Part shown: positions 41,941-50,901 of the stretch, piece by piece
Numbering within the stretch: the stretch's first letter is position 1
Layout: each line of letters opens with the position of its first letter
DNA from: Dyadobacter sp. Leaf189
GTDB lineage: Bacteria; Bacteroidota; Bacteroidia; Cytophagales; Spirosomataceae
DNA: 64,000 nt
Direction of reading: 5' to 3'
Assembly: GCF_001424405.1 (NCBI RefSeq)
Contig: NZ_LMPS01000001.1
Location: 1,299,999-1,363,998, forward strand
Notes under the pieces: generated by a model
What the model was told of the DNA's origin: nothing
Seen by the model: only the letters and a program-made list of their open reading frames with translations
Database searches by the model: none
Program-made: the position numbers and the translations under genes

Positions 41941-43413
41941 ATGATCAATCAGCTATACGACACTTCTCTGAGCCTGCTTACCGACCTTTATCAGCTCACG
42001 ATGGCTTACGGTTATTGGAAATCGGGCAAGGCCGAGCAGGAAGCAGTTTTCAACTTATACTTTCGAAAACATCCCTTCCAGGGCGGTTTTACGATCAGCT
42101 GCGGACTCAATAGTGTAATCGAATATATCAGGGAATACCGGGTAAGCCAGTCCGACCTGGATTATGTCGGTTCCTTAAAAGGAAACGACGGAAACGCATT
42201 GTTTGAACCGGGCTTTCTTGAATATCTATCCCAAATGGAGCTGCAATGCAGCATCGATGCTATTCCTGAAGGTACCGTTGTATTTCCAAATGAGCCGTTG
42301 ATACGCGTGCAGGGACCTATTCTGCAATGTCAGCTACTGGAAACGCCGCTGTTGAACCTGATCAATTTTCAATCTCTTGTTGCTACCAAAGCTGCACGGA
42401 TGCGGCTCGTGGCCAAGGATGATACCTTACTTGAATTTGGTTTAAGGCGTGCGCAGGGGCCCGACGGTGGGGTAACTGCCAGCCGCGCTGCCTATATCGG
42501 CGGCTTTGATGCTACCTCCAATTTGCTCGCTGGCAAGATTTACGACATTCCGGTGAAAGGAACACACGCCCACAGCTGGGTAATGTCCTTCGATTCCGAG
42601 CTGGAAGCATTTGAAACCTACTCGCAGCATTTGCCCAACAATGTAACCCTGCTGGTAGATACCTACGACTCGCTTGAAGGTGTACGCAATGCGATCGAGG
42701 TTGGTAAAGGGTTGAGAAAGCGCGGCCATGAACTTGGGGCGATAAGGCTGGACTCTGGTGATCTGGCTTATTTAAGTATAGAATCTCGCAAGCTGCTGGA
42801 CGATGCGGGTTTTGCGCAAACCAGTATCGTTGCCAGCAATGATCTCGACGAGTATATTATGGACAGTCTTAAAATCCAGGGTGCAAAAATCGACATCTGG
42901 GGGATTGGTACCAAGCTGGTCACCGCGTACGATCAGCCGGCTTTGGGCGGCGTTTACAAGCTTGCCGCGATCAGGAATAGCAGCGGCGAATGGGACTACA
43001 AGCTGAAACTGTCAGAGCAGCTCGTGAAAGTTTCCACGCCGGGCATTCAGCAGGTGCGGCGTTTTCGGGATAGCAAAGGTTTTGTTTCTGATATGATCTT
43101 CAATATCGAAAATCCGCTGATAGGAAAATCAACGATGGTTGATCCCTACGATTTTACGAAAAACCGGTCATTTGAAGAGCAGATGCATTTTGAAGATTTG
43201 CTGGTGCCCGTTTTTGCAAAAGGCCAGCTCATTTATAGTCAGCCTTCCATTCACGAAACACGGCAGCGGGTAAAGGATCAGCTTGCACATTTTTACAAAG
43301 GGATCAAGCGTTTTGTAAATCCGCATACCTACCCGGTCGGGTTAGAAAAGCACCTTTTTGATCTTAAAACAAACATTATCCTGAAATTAAGACAAGGCCA
43401 GCCTGCTCAGTAA
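41941..43413 (+). CDS. pncB: Nicotinate phosphoribosyltransferase
   Basis: 490 residues. The enzyme joins nicotinate to PRPP to form nicotinate mononucleotide in NAD salvage. Family features include the N-terminal LLTDLYQLTMAYGYWKSGK, the substrate-site FGLRRAQGPDGG, GTHAHSWVMSFDSE with the histidine that is autophosphorylated, and the RLDSGDLAYLS phosphate-binding loop. It is monocistronic, about 100 bp after the exporter gene. Its last codons form the left arm of a hairpin shared with the convergent M16 protease gene. Confidence 0.95.
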   Translation: MINQLYDTSLSLLTDLYQLTMAYGYWKSGKAEQEAVFNLYFRKHPFQGGFTISCGLNSVIEYIREYRVSQSDLDYVGSLKGNDGNALFEPGFLEYLSQMELQCSIDAIPEGTVVFPNEPLIRVQGPILQCQLLETPLLNLINFQSLVATKAARMRLVAKDDTLLEFGLRRAQGPDGGVTASRAAYIGGFDATSNLLAGKIYDIPVKGTHAHSWVMSFDSELEAFETYSQHLPNNVTLLVDTYDSLEGVRNAIEVGKGLRKRGHELGAIRLDSGDLAYLSIESRKLLDDAGFAQTSIVASNDLDEYIMDSLKIQGAKIDIWGIGTKLVTAYDQPALGGVYKLAAIRNSSGEWDYKLKLSEQLVKVSTPGIQQVRRFRDSKGFVSDMIFNIENPLIGKSTMVDPYDFTKNRSFEEQMHFEDLLVPVFAKGQLIYSQPSIHETRQRVKDQLAHFYKGIKRFVNPHTYPVGLEKHLFDLKTNIILKLRQGQPAQ

Positions 43414-43428
43414 GTGCGGCAGGCTGGC
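43397..43428. terminator. Hairpin overlapping the pncB stop
   Basis: GCCAGCCTGC and GCAGGCTGGC form a perfect 10-bp stem with a 12-nt loop that contains the pncB stop codon (43411-43413). It is the shared terminator of pncB and the convergent M16 protease gene. Confidence 0.75.
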
Positions 43429-43438
43429 TTCATCGCTA

Positions 43439-46249
43439 TTATTTCTTCTCAGGCATTAACACCACCTGGATAAAATCGTCATCATTGAAGTACTTACGCG
43501 CTGCTTCCTTGGTGCTGGCGACTGTAACTGATTTCAGCAGACGTTCCTGCTGGAAAATTTCGTCCAGATCGTCTCCCAGGAATGTGTTATCGTCAAGGTA
43601 GCTGAGCCAGAAGCTGTTTGTTTTAACAGCCGTTTCCGTTTGTCTCCGGGTTTCAGCTACATACTTTTCAATGTCCTTCTGGTCGGCCCCGTTTTCTTTA
43701 ACCTTCGCAATTTCCTCTTTTGTGCGCTTGACCAGCTTTTCTACATTCTCGGGCGCACATCCGAATCCGACTGTAAACCGGTATCTTCCTTTTGGAAACT
43801 TGTCGGTGCTTTCTGAAACACTCACTCCATACACCCCACTTTCTTCCTCGCGCAGCGCCTCGATCAGCTTGATCTGAAGTACCTCCTGCAAAGCTTCTAT
43901 CTGAATGTTGTTTTCAGGATTGTAGTCGTATTCTCCGCTCGCAACCAGTGTCACGCGGCTTTTTGGCTCCATTCCTTTGTAAACCATCTTCTCTATTTTT
44001 CCTTTTGGTGGAAAAATATTCGGGTGATTAAAGTCGTCATTCCTTTCAGTCGAGGGCAGGCTGCCGAGGTACTTTTCAATGTAAGGCTTGATAGAATCCA
44101 CGCGGAATGCACCTACAAAGGTGAAAACGAAGTCGGAAGCATCAGAAAACCGATCTTTGTAAATGGCTTCTGCACGGTCGAGGTTTACCTTGTCTACACT
44201 TTCAGGTTTGAGTGGCTGACGTTTTGGATTATGATTTGTCAAAACCGCATTCAATGAATCCGAATAGACTTTCTCGGGAGTCAGCGTTTTCTGGATATTT
44301 TCCAGGTACGCTTTCTGATTTGCCAAAATGCCTTTTACAAGTTCTGCATCTTTGCGCGGTTCCGTGAAATACGCGTAAATAAGCTGTAAAGTAGTCTCCA
44401 GGTCTTTCGGGTTCGTTTCACCGCCGATACCCTCGGTAAGCTCACTGATATAGGGTCCGGCGCTGGCCGTTTTTCCTGCTAAAAACTTTTGCAGCTGCGT
44501 CTGATTGTAAGGCCCCACGCCGCCTGACTGGATCAGGTAGCTGGTGAAAACGCCCGTCTCCCGCTCCTCAGGAAACAGCGAGTAGCCGCCGCGCGCCGTA
44601 GCTTTGATCAGGATTTCGTCATTTTTAAAGTCCGTCGGTTTCAGCAATACCTTCACTCCATTTGAAAGGGTAAGCTCTGTAACGTCCAGCTTATCAAGCT
44701 TCTTCTCCGAAGTAACTTTCCCCGCAACGGGCTCTTTACTCAGCAAGGGAGTATCAACAACATCGTCTACATAGGCGGTCACATCCTTTCCGGCATCTTT
44801 TAACAATGCCCGGATCTCTGGCTCGGTCGGCAATGCGTCTTTGCTTTTCTCTGCGCCCATTACTACTACTGCCCGGTTTTTGTCGGTAATGTATTTTTTG
44901 GCCAACGCATTCACTTCGGCTAGACTTACGCTTTCCAGGTGTTTTTTAACAAACTCAAAATAGGCTGCTGTGCCCATATAAGGCTTTTCCTGCAGAAAGT
45001 GGTTGAGGTACTCCTGTACGTGGTTAGCAGATTTGGTCTTGTCACGCTCCTTGTAATACTGTTCGATGCTGTTAAAAAAATCCTTTTTAGCGCGATCCAG
45101 CTCAGGCTGCGTAAAGCCAAATTTTTGCACGCGCGCATTCTCTTCGAGCAAGGCGGTTAATGCAGTTTTCATTGACGCCGCATCTTTGGCTAGTGCAACC
45201 GAAGTGTAAGAATCGAGGTTGCCCAGGAAATCGCCGTATTCGCTGCCTCCGTAAAGGAAAGGTGGATTAGGCTTCTGAGTTAGCTCCTGCATGCGCTGTC
45301 CCATCATGGCATTGTACAGTCCCTGCGCAAAGTTGTTCCGCACATCTTGCAATGTTTTTTCCTTGCTGTTTGGCTGCTTGTAAATCAGCTGGATCAGGTT
45401 TTGCGGATATTCCGGGTCAGTAACAATCGCAACCTGCGTAGATCCGTCGAGCGGAATGTCATATTTAGTGCGTTTTTTTGGATTGACCGGCGGCGCAATG
45501 GAGCTGAATTTTTGAGTAATGACCGCTTCCACTTTGGCAGGATCAAAGTCACCTACCGCAATCACCGCCATCAGGTCCGGGCGGTACCAGTCTTTGTAAA
45601 AAGCTTTGATCGTTTCTGGTTTAAACGACTTCAGAATGCTGTCCTTCCCGATCGGCAGGCGGGCTGCATACCTGGAATTATTGAGGATTACTTTCAGGAA
45701 TTTATCACGCATTCTCTGCTGCGCGCCCCGGCCCATTCGTGATTCCTCTAATACCACGCCCCGCTCTTTTTCGATTTCCGCCGGGTCGAGCAATGCGCCG
45801 TGTGCCCAGTCTTCAAGTACCTGAATGCCCTTTTCAAGCAATCCGGCAGAATCGGTAGGAATGGGCAGCATGTATACCGTTTCGTCAAAACCGGTATATG
45901 CATTCAAATCGGCGCCGAACCGCACACCGGTTTTTTGCAGAAAATTGACAAGTTCGTTCTTTGGGAAGTTGGTAGTCCCATTGAAATTCATGTGCTCCAT
46001 GAAATGGGCAAGTCCCTGCTGCGCATCCGTTTCCAAAACAGACCCGGCCTTTACGGCCAGCCTCAGCTCTGCCCGGTTTTTGGGTTCGCTATTCTTGCGG
46101 ATATAGTAGGTGATCCCGTTTTTCAGTCTGCCGGTTTTAACGTCCGGATCGAGGGGTATTTTTTGTGAGGCCAGGTCCTGCGCTGAAACCAGCGAAACAA
46201 AACCTGATCCCGTGATAGCGAAGCAAAAAGCGAGAAAAGCCTTTTTCAT
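43439..46249 (-). CDS. M16-family zinc metalloprotease (two M16 units)
   Basis: 936 residues starting at MKKAFLAFCFAITGS; the 25-codon extension upstream would hide the signal peptide, which ends at VSAQ. The first M16 domain has the inverted zinc motif HFMEH (residues 82-86) with the distal Glu in the EIEKERGVVLEE helix. The second half (from about 480) is the inactive M16C-like domain. Such pitrilysin-type enzymes degrade short peptides in the periplasm. It is transcribed alone; a 56-bp inverted repeat lies upstream. Confidence 0.92.
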   Translation of the reverse strand: MKKAFLAFCFAITGSGFVSLVSAQDLASQKIPLDPDVKTGRLKNGITYYIRKNSEPKNRAELRLAVKAGSVLETDAQQGLAHFMEHMNFNGTTNFPKNELVNFLQKTGVRFGADLNAYTGFDETVYMLPIPTDSAGLLEKGIQVLEDWAHGALLDPAEIEKERGVVLEESRMGRGAQQRMRDKFLKVILNNSRYAARLPIGKDSILKSFKPETIKAFYKDWYRPDLMAVIAVGDFDPAKVEAVITQKFSSIAPPVNPKKRTKYDIPLDGSTQVAIVTDPEYPQNLIQLIYKQPNSKEKTLQDVRNNFAQGLYNAMMGQRMQELTQKPNPPFLYGGSEYGDFLGNLDSYTSVALAKDAASMKTALTALLEENARVQKFGFTQPELDRAKKDFFNSIEQYYKERDKTKSANHVQEYLNHFLQEKPYMGTAAYFEFVKKHLESVSLAEVNALAKKYITDKNRAVVVMGAEKSKDALPTEPEIRALLKDAGKDVTAYVDDVVDTPLLSKEPVAGKVTSEKKLDKLDVTELTLSNGVKVLLKPTDFKNDEILIKATARGGYSLFPEERETGVFTSYLIQSGGVGPYNQTQLQKFLAGKTASAGPYISELTEGIGGETNPKDLETTLQLIYAYFTEPRKDAELVKGILANQKAYLENIQKTLTPEKVYSDSLNAVLTNHNPKRQPLKPESVDKVNLDRAEAIYKDRFSDASDFVFTFVGAFRVDSIKPYIEKYLGSLPSTERNDDFNHPNIFPPKGKIEKMVYKGMEPKSRVTLVASGEYDYNPENNIQIEALQEVLQIKLIEALREEESGVYGVSVSESTDKFPKGRYRFTVGFGCAPENVEKLVKRTKEEIAKVKENGADQKDIEKYVAETRRQTETAVKTNSFWLSYLDDNTFLGDDLDEIFQQERLLKSVTVASTKEAARKYFNDDDFIQVVLMPEKK

Positions 46250-46332
46250 TTTTTTAATTTTAAATTGATTTAAAGTCAGTGAAACGAAATATAACGCTTT
46301 TCTATCTGACCGGTTCGCCGACAACAGTTTTT

Positions 46333-46388
46333 AACTTTCCAGACGAAACTATCAGAAAATCTGAAAGGTATGTTTTGTCTGGAAGGTT
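46333..46388. terminator. Long nested hairpin between lipoprotein and M16 genes
   Basis: AACTTTCCAGAC pairs with GTCTGGAAGGTT (11 of 12), with an inner TCAGA/TCTGA stem. On the minus strand it follows the lipoprotein stop by 9 bp and leads into TTAAAAACTG, so a terminator is likely. Confidence 0.5.
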
Positions 46389-46397
46389 GGACGTGCC

Positions 46398-47126
46398 TTA
46401 TTGAAGTGTAGGCGGGCACCTGATGCCTTTGAATACAAGTCCGCGCCGGAATTTGAGTTTTGAACGGTCTTTGAAAATCATCGAACCGTCTTTTTCTTCC
46501 ACTTCCCCGAAGCCTTCAATCCATTGCGGCCCTTTTTTGAGAAACGCTACTTCCCTGGTCGATTCTGTTCCCTCCGATACGAAGGTATATTTTGCATAAA
46601 TCGTATCCCCGCGCATTACCCCATCGATTTTACCCTGATTCCGGTCTTTTTCAAAAAAGGCATAAAACAGTTCACCGGTGACAATGCTGTCGGCTACATT
46701 GACGTGCAGAAATGCCGAATCCTTTCTGGTTTTGTATACAAAGCATTCGTAAAGCTCAAAATCCGAGATCAGTTTATCAGGATTGCCTGTTTTTGCATAA
46801 GTAAGCCGTTTTCCGTCATGCTCCACAACGAGGGTACTGTCCCCGGCAGAGATGATTTTCATGGTATCAGTTACGTCGTCAGTGCGTTCGGTAAACTCGT
46901 TTTTTCCGCTCAGAATCAGCAGGTCACCCTGTTTTTCCCATTTCTCATAAAGTTTGGATTCGAGATTAATGGACGAAGCCCGCCCATCGTCTTTCAAAGT
47001 AAAACCCCTTTTGTGTTGCGGCTGATCGGGTATTTCGGTTACCCAGCTGCCGGTAATGGAGCCGGATTCTTTGGTGCAGGAAGCAATGGCAAGAAACGCA
47101 CAGAAGATCAGGATATGCTTTAACAT
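46398..47126 (-). CDS. Lipocalin-like lipoprotein of unknown function
   Basis: 242 residues starting at MLKHILIFCAFLAIASC, with the lipobox cysteine at 17. The N-terminal half has a lipocalin-type layout (ITGSWVTEIPDQPQHKRGFTL, then LLILSGKNEFTERTDD and LTYAKTGNPDKL), as in Bacteroidota lipocalin-like DUF4488/DUF5640 proteins. The C-terminal half (about 125-242) contains more antiparallel strands. The function is not known, and it is not clearly linked to neighbours. Confidence 0.7.
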   Translation of the reverse strand: MLKHILIFCAFLAIASCTKESGSITGSWVTEIPDQPQHKRGFTLKDDGRASSINLESKLYEKWEKQGDLLILSGKNEFTERTDDVTDTMKIISAGDSTLVVEHDGKRLTYAKTGNPDKLISDFELYECFVYKTRKDSAFLHVNVADSIVTGELFYAFFEKDRNQGKIDGVMRGDTIYAKYTFVSEGTESTREVAFLKKGPQWIEGFGEVEEKDGSMIFKDRSKLKFRRGLVFKGIRCPPTLQ

Positions 47127-47274
47127 CAGGCGGGGTGGTTTGTGGTTGTGCAAAAATGAGCTATTCCAGTGAATAGCAAAACTGTTCTACAACGAAAAAC
47201 AACTCGCCTGCATTATCCCGCGCCCTTTAAATGCAGATTTTAGAAGTTCTTGCCAGACGTTAATATGCCCTCTG

Positions 47275-50247
47275 CTACTTTTCCCTTACCACCGAATCCA
47301 TTCTGCTGATGTCCATCACATCTACCGTCATGAACCCAAACTCTTCCGTTACGATACCCCGAATTTTGTAAACACCCTTCACCGAAAAGTTGACCTTAGT
47401 GCCTCTTGGAAAATGAACTGTATCGATAAACTTCCCTTCCTGGTCCAGAAAAGTACCGAAATGCATTGCCTCGCCCCGGGAAGTCCGGGTGTTCTTAACA
47501 GCCACCAGATACCCATACTGAATTACTTCCTGATTTACATACCGGTGCAGATCCTTGCTCATAACGCTGGGCGGCAGTGGATGTTTAACGAGCGCAAACG
47601 GGCTGCAAAGCGGGTATCCCAGCAACTCTATCTGATCATAGGCATCGTCGATGGGCGACGACTCGAATGAAGGAAGCTCGTAATCCTTGATTTCCGTTTG
47701 AAACAATTGCTTCTGCGGGACCTTCACGGGTGTGGTGCTCAGCCGGAAATGTGCTTTCCATAACAGCGTTTTCTTATCAATACCGGTAAACCGGAAAGCG
47801 TCAATGCGGATTAGGATCGTGAGCTGTTCAATGGAAATGGCGACCCGGTCCAGAAAATTATTCAGTGACAAAAAAGGTCCGTCCGCCTCGCGCGCCTGGA
47901 TGATTTTTGCAATCGTTTTTTCTTCGATCTCATTCAGGAACTGCATTCCAATGTAAATATCCTTTCCTTCGATCACAGTCTGTGCGTAACTGTGGTTTAC
48001 ACAGGGTGCAAGCACATTTCCGCCGAGCATTCGTGCCTCGTGGATATACAACTCCTGGCCGTAAAAACCGCCTCCATTGTTGAGCACCGCCACCATGAAT
48101 TCCAGCGGGAAGTACGTTTTAAGAAAAAGGGTTTGATAGCTTTCCACGGCATAGGATGCAGAATGTCCTTTTGCAAACGCATATCCCGCGAAACTGGCGA
48201 TCTGGTTCCAGATTCCCTGCGTCATTTCTTCATCGTAACCCTTTTCGCGGCAGTTTTTAAAGTACTTGTTCTTCACCCTGTCAAACTCCTCCCTTCCCCT
48301 GAACTTACCACTCATTCCGCGCCGGATCACATCCGCTTCGCCCAGGTCGAGCCCGGCAAAATAATGCGCCACCTTGATCACGTCTTCCTGGTACACCATG
48401 ATACCATAAGTCTCTTCCATTAACTCAAGCAACTTCGGATGTGCTTCTTCACGACGTTCGGGGTGTCGGTGGCGGAGAATGTACTCGCGCATCATCCCGC
48501 TTTTGGCCACGCCCGGTCTGATAATGGAGCTCGCCGCAACCAGGCCGAGGTAATTGTCCACTTCCAGCTTTTTCAGCAACATTCGCATGGCCGGAGACTC
48601 TACATAAAAGCAACCAATGCATTGCGCCTGCTTGATCAGGTCGTTGATCTTGGGGTCTGTTTTAAATTTTTTTACATCATCTATATCGAACTCGGGTGCA
48701 TCCGGGCGGTTGTATCTGATCACTTCCAGTGTCTCTTTGATCTTCGCCAAACCTCTTTGTCCGAGAATGTCATATTTGTTCAGACCGACATCCTCGGCGA
48801 TCACCATATCAAATTGTGTGGTCGGAAAGCCTTTGGGCGGAATGTCAGTAGCAGAAAAGTAATGGATCGGCCGCTCAGAGATCAATATACCTCCCGCGTG
48901 TATGCTGAGGTGGTTTGGCTGATTGTTCTTTTGGAGATAATCCGCGTATCTGATCACCAGCGACCCGTATTGATCGAGTTTTCGGGGATCGTATTTCCCG
49001 TTACTTAATGCTTCAATTTCGTAAGCAGGCAAGCCGAATACCTTTCCCAGTTCCCGCACAGCGGCATTATGCTGGAATGTGCTGTAAGTCGCCAGTAGCG
49101 AAGCCTGGCCTTTTTTGCCGAAAGTGTCGAAGATATATTGGGTCACATCCTCCCGGTCGCGCCAGGAGAAATCAATGTCAAAGTCGGGCGGATTTTTCCT
49201 GTACAAATTCATAAACCGCTCGAAGTAGAGATCAAGCTCGATCGGATCTACATTGGTGATATTCAGCAGATAGGCGATAATGCTGTTTGCGCCGCTCCCG
49301 CGTCCGACGTAGTAGTATCCTTTTTCCCGCGCATAGCTGGTAATTGCGTGATTGACGAGAAAAAAGGGGATGAAATTCTGTTTCTCAATCAGCTCCAGCT
49401 CCATATTGAACCGGTCGAGTATGACATCATTCACATTCGAGCCGTAGCGGTACCTCAGTCCATCACAGCCGAGCTGGAAAATGCGCTGGTAATCGTCCCT
49501 TTTGCTCTGACCAAAGACCTGCAAATTCTGATGTTCACGCTCATCCCCAAATTTGAAATGAACATTACATTCATCCAGCAGCTTTTCGGTATTGTAAATG
49601 ATCGTTGAGAAATCTTTTTGGTTAAAATGGTAAGTCAGTACTTTACGCGGCACGATCTGCTCGTCTTCGCAGCCGGTTTCCGACGGGAGCAATTTGCTGA
49701 GCATTGTATTTCCGTCAACCGCGCGCAGCAGGCGGTGTGCATTGAAATCTTTTTTGTGCCTGAATGTAACTGCTTGCTGAATAACCAGTTTCTCCTTGAA
49801 TTTTATCAAATGCGAGAACTGGATCTTGTTCAGATCTTTCAGCGAAATGCCAATAAATTCATTCTCTCCGAAATGCTGTTTTCTGGCTGTATTTGCTTTT
49901 TCAAAAGGGTATATGAAAGCAGTATCTGTAAGCTGCGGCGCGGTATCTGGAAAGTTGGTCTTCTCGTTCAGGTGTTTGGACAAGAATCCATTCAAAGCCT
50001 GAAATCCTGCATTGCTTTTTGCCAGCCCAATATATTGCTGTTCAATCCCATTGCGGAAGTCTATCCCTACAACAGGTTTAATGTCAAACTTCGGTGCCAG
50101 CCGCACGAAGTTCAGGCAGCCGGAGGTATTATTAATATCCGTCAGCGCCATGCAATCATAATCATGCTCCCTCCCGAGCCGGAGCAACTCCTCCTCCGGA
50201 ATCATCCCAAACCGCAGGCTAAAATACGAGTGACAGTTGAGTAGCAT
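47275..50247 (-). CDS. dnaE: DnaE-like C-family DNA polymerase with degenerate PHP (DnaE2-like)
   Basis: 990 residues, about 170 shorter than replicative DnaE. The catalytic carboxylates are present: PDFDIDF (D357, D359) and the third Asp in LNKYDILGQRG; the RGSGANS nucleotide loop is at 316-322. The PHP domain has lost metal ligands: the HxH start is N-C-H (residues 4-6), and the TDH motif is TDI (36-38), so proofreading or phosphatase activity is unlikely. A C-terminal OB fold remains. Together with the nearby dinB and S24 repressor genes this suits an error-prone, damage-induced polymerase rather than the replicative one. DnaE2 identity is inferred, not proven. Confidence 0.85.
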   Translation of the reverse strand: MLLNCHSYFSLRFGMIPEEELLRLGREHDYDCMALTDINNTSGCLNFVRLAPKFDIKPVVGIDFRNGIEQQYIGLAKSNAGFQALNGFLSKHLNEKTNFPDTAPQLTDTAFIYPFEKANTARKQHFGENEFIGISLKDLNKIQFSHLIKFKEKLVIQQAVTFRHKKDFNAHRLLRAVDGNTMLSKLLPSETGCEDEQIVPRKVLTYHFNQKDFSTIIYNTEKLLDECNVHFKFGDEREHQNLQVFGQSKRDDYQRIFQLGCDGLRYRYGSNVNDVILDRFNMELELIEKQNFIPFFLVNHAITSYAREKGYYYVGRGSGANSIIAYLLNITNVDPIELDLYFERFMNLYRKNPPDFDIDFSWRDREDVTQYIFDTFGKKGQASLLATYSTFQHNAAVRELGKVFGLPAYEIEALSNGKYDPRKLDQYGSLVIRYADYLQKNNQPNHLSIHAGGILISERPIHYFSATDIPPKGFPTTQFDMVIAEDVGLNKYDILGQRGLAKIKETLEVIRYNRPDAPEFDIDDVKKFKTDPKINDLIKQAQCIGCFYVESPAMRMLLKKLEVDNYLGLVAASSIIRPGVAKSGMMREYILRHRHPERREEAHPKLLELMEETYGIMVYQEDVIKVAHYFAGLDLGEADVIRRGMSGKFRGREEFDRVKNKYFKNCREKGYDEEMTQGIWNQIASFAGYAFAKGHSASYAVESYQTLFLKTYFPLEFMVAVLNNGGGFYGQELYIHEARMLGGNVLAPCVNHSYAQTVIEGKDIYIGMQFLNEIEEKTIAKIIQAREADGPFLSLNNFLDRVAISIEQLTILIRIDAFRFTGIDKKTLLWKAHFRLSTTPVKVPQKQLFQTEIKDYELPSFESSPIDDAYDQIELLGYPLCSPFALVKHPLPPSVMSKDLHRYVNQEVIQYGYLVAVKNTRTSRGEAMHFGTFLDQEGKFIDTVHFPRGTKVNFSVKGVYKIRGIVTEEFGFMTVDVMDISRMDSVVREK

Positions 50248-50288
50248 TTTGTTGAGAATTTAAACTTTATACTTACCTTGAACGTTAC

Positions 50289-50303
50289 TAACGCGGTACG
50301 TTA
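50289..50303 (+). promoter_or_regulatory. Candidate HigA operator over the higB start
   Basis: TAACG-CGGTA-CGTTA is a perfect inverted repeat with a 5-nt spacer that runs into the higB ATG. Further CGTTA/TAACG half-sites lie just upstream (50283-50293). HigA proteins repress their own operons through such sites. Confidence 0.55.
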
Positions 50304-50584
50304 TGATTGTGAGTTTTTCGTCCAAAATCACGGAAAGGATCTGGCTTGGAGAGCGGATAACCTCGCTACCTATGGATATTCAATCCGTTGCGAGACGGAA
50401 ATTGAGAATGTTAAATAACTCACAGAATCTGGCTGACCTCCGAATTCCGCCGTCAAACCGCCTGGAAAAGTTGTCAGGCAATTTGAAGGACTTTTATAGC
50501 ATTCGTGTCAATATCCAGTGGCGGATCATATTCAAATGGGTTGATGGAAATGCGCTGGAAGTAGAAATTGTGGATTATCATTAA
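50303..50584 (+). CDS. higB: HigB-type RelE/ParE-superfamily toxin
   Basis: 93 residues. The C-terminal half shows the HigB pattern: LADLRIPPSNRLEKLSGN, YSIRVNIQWRIIF, and VEIVDYH ending in the conserved histidine. HigB enzymes cleave mRNA on the ribosome, with substrate selection set by Arg and His residues (R68/R73-like) present here. It precedes the antitoxin gene by 9 bp, the reverse-order arrangement that defines higBA. It lies head-on between the dinB-like and dnaE-like genes. Confidence 0.93.
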   Translation: MIVSFSSKITERIWLGERITSLPMDIQSVARRKLRMLNNSQNLADLRIPPSNRLEKLSGNLKDFYSIRVNIQWRIIFKWVDGNALEVEIVDYH

Positions 50585-50593
50585 TTATACTCA

Positions 50594-50893
50594 ATGGAAA
50601 AGCTTGAAAATGTTCACCCGGGTGAAGTGCTGCAGGAAGAGTTTCTTGCGCCAATGGGAGTCAGCGCTTACAAACTCGCAAAGGATACTTCAATTCCGCA
50701 AACAAGAATCAGCGAGATCATCAAAGGGCGCCGCAGGATCACTGCGGATACGGCACTCAGGCTTGCGAAGTACTTTGGCACTTCTCCTAAATTCTGGCTG
50801 GGATTGCAGGACGATTTCGATTTGGAAGAAGAGCAGCATTTGATTACCAATGAGTTGAATAACATACAAACCTTGCAGCAAGACGCAGCCTGA
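50594..50893 (+). CDS. higA: HigA-type XRE-family antitoxin
   Basis: 99 residues beginning MEKLENVHPGEVLQEEFLAPMG, then the helix-turn-helix SAYKLAKDTSIPQTRISEII with KGRRRITADTALRLAKYFGTSPKFWLGLQ, the hallmark of HigA antitoxins. It neutralises HigB by direct binding and autoregulates higBA. The C-terminal tail (EQHLITNELNNIQTLQQD) is species-specific. It converges with dinB, 8 bp apart. Confidence 0.95.
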   Translation: MEKLENVHPGEVLQEEFLAPMGVSAYKLAKDTSIPQTRISEIIKGRRRITADTALRLAKYFGTSPKFWLGLQDDFDLEEEQHLITNELNNIQTLQQDAA

Positions 50894-50901
50894 TATTCAA
50901 C

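Noticed and set aside
45347-45742. 131-codon plus-strand frame inside the M16 protease gene
   Set aside because: Shadow of the M16 coding sequence; no start context or motif.
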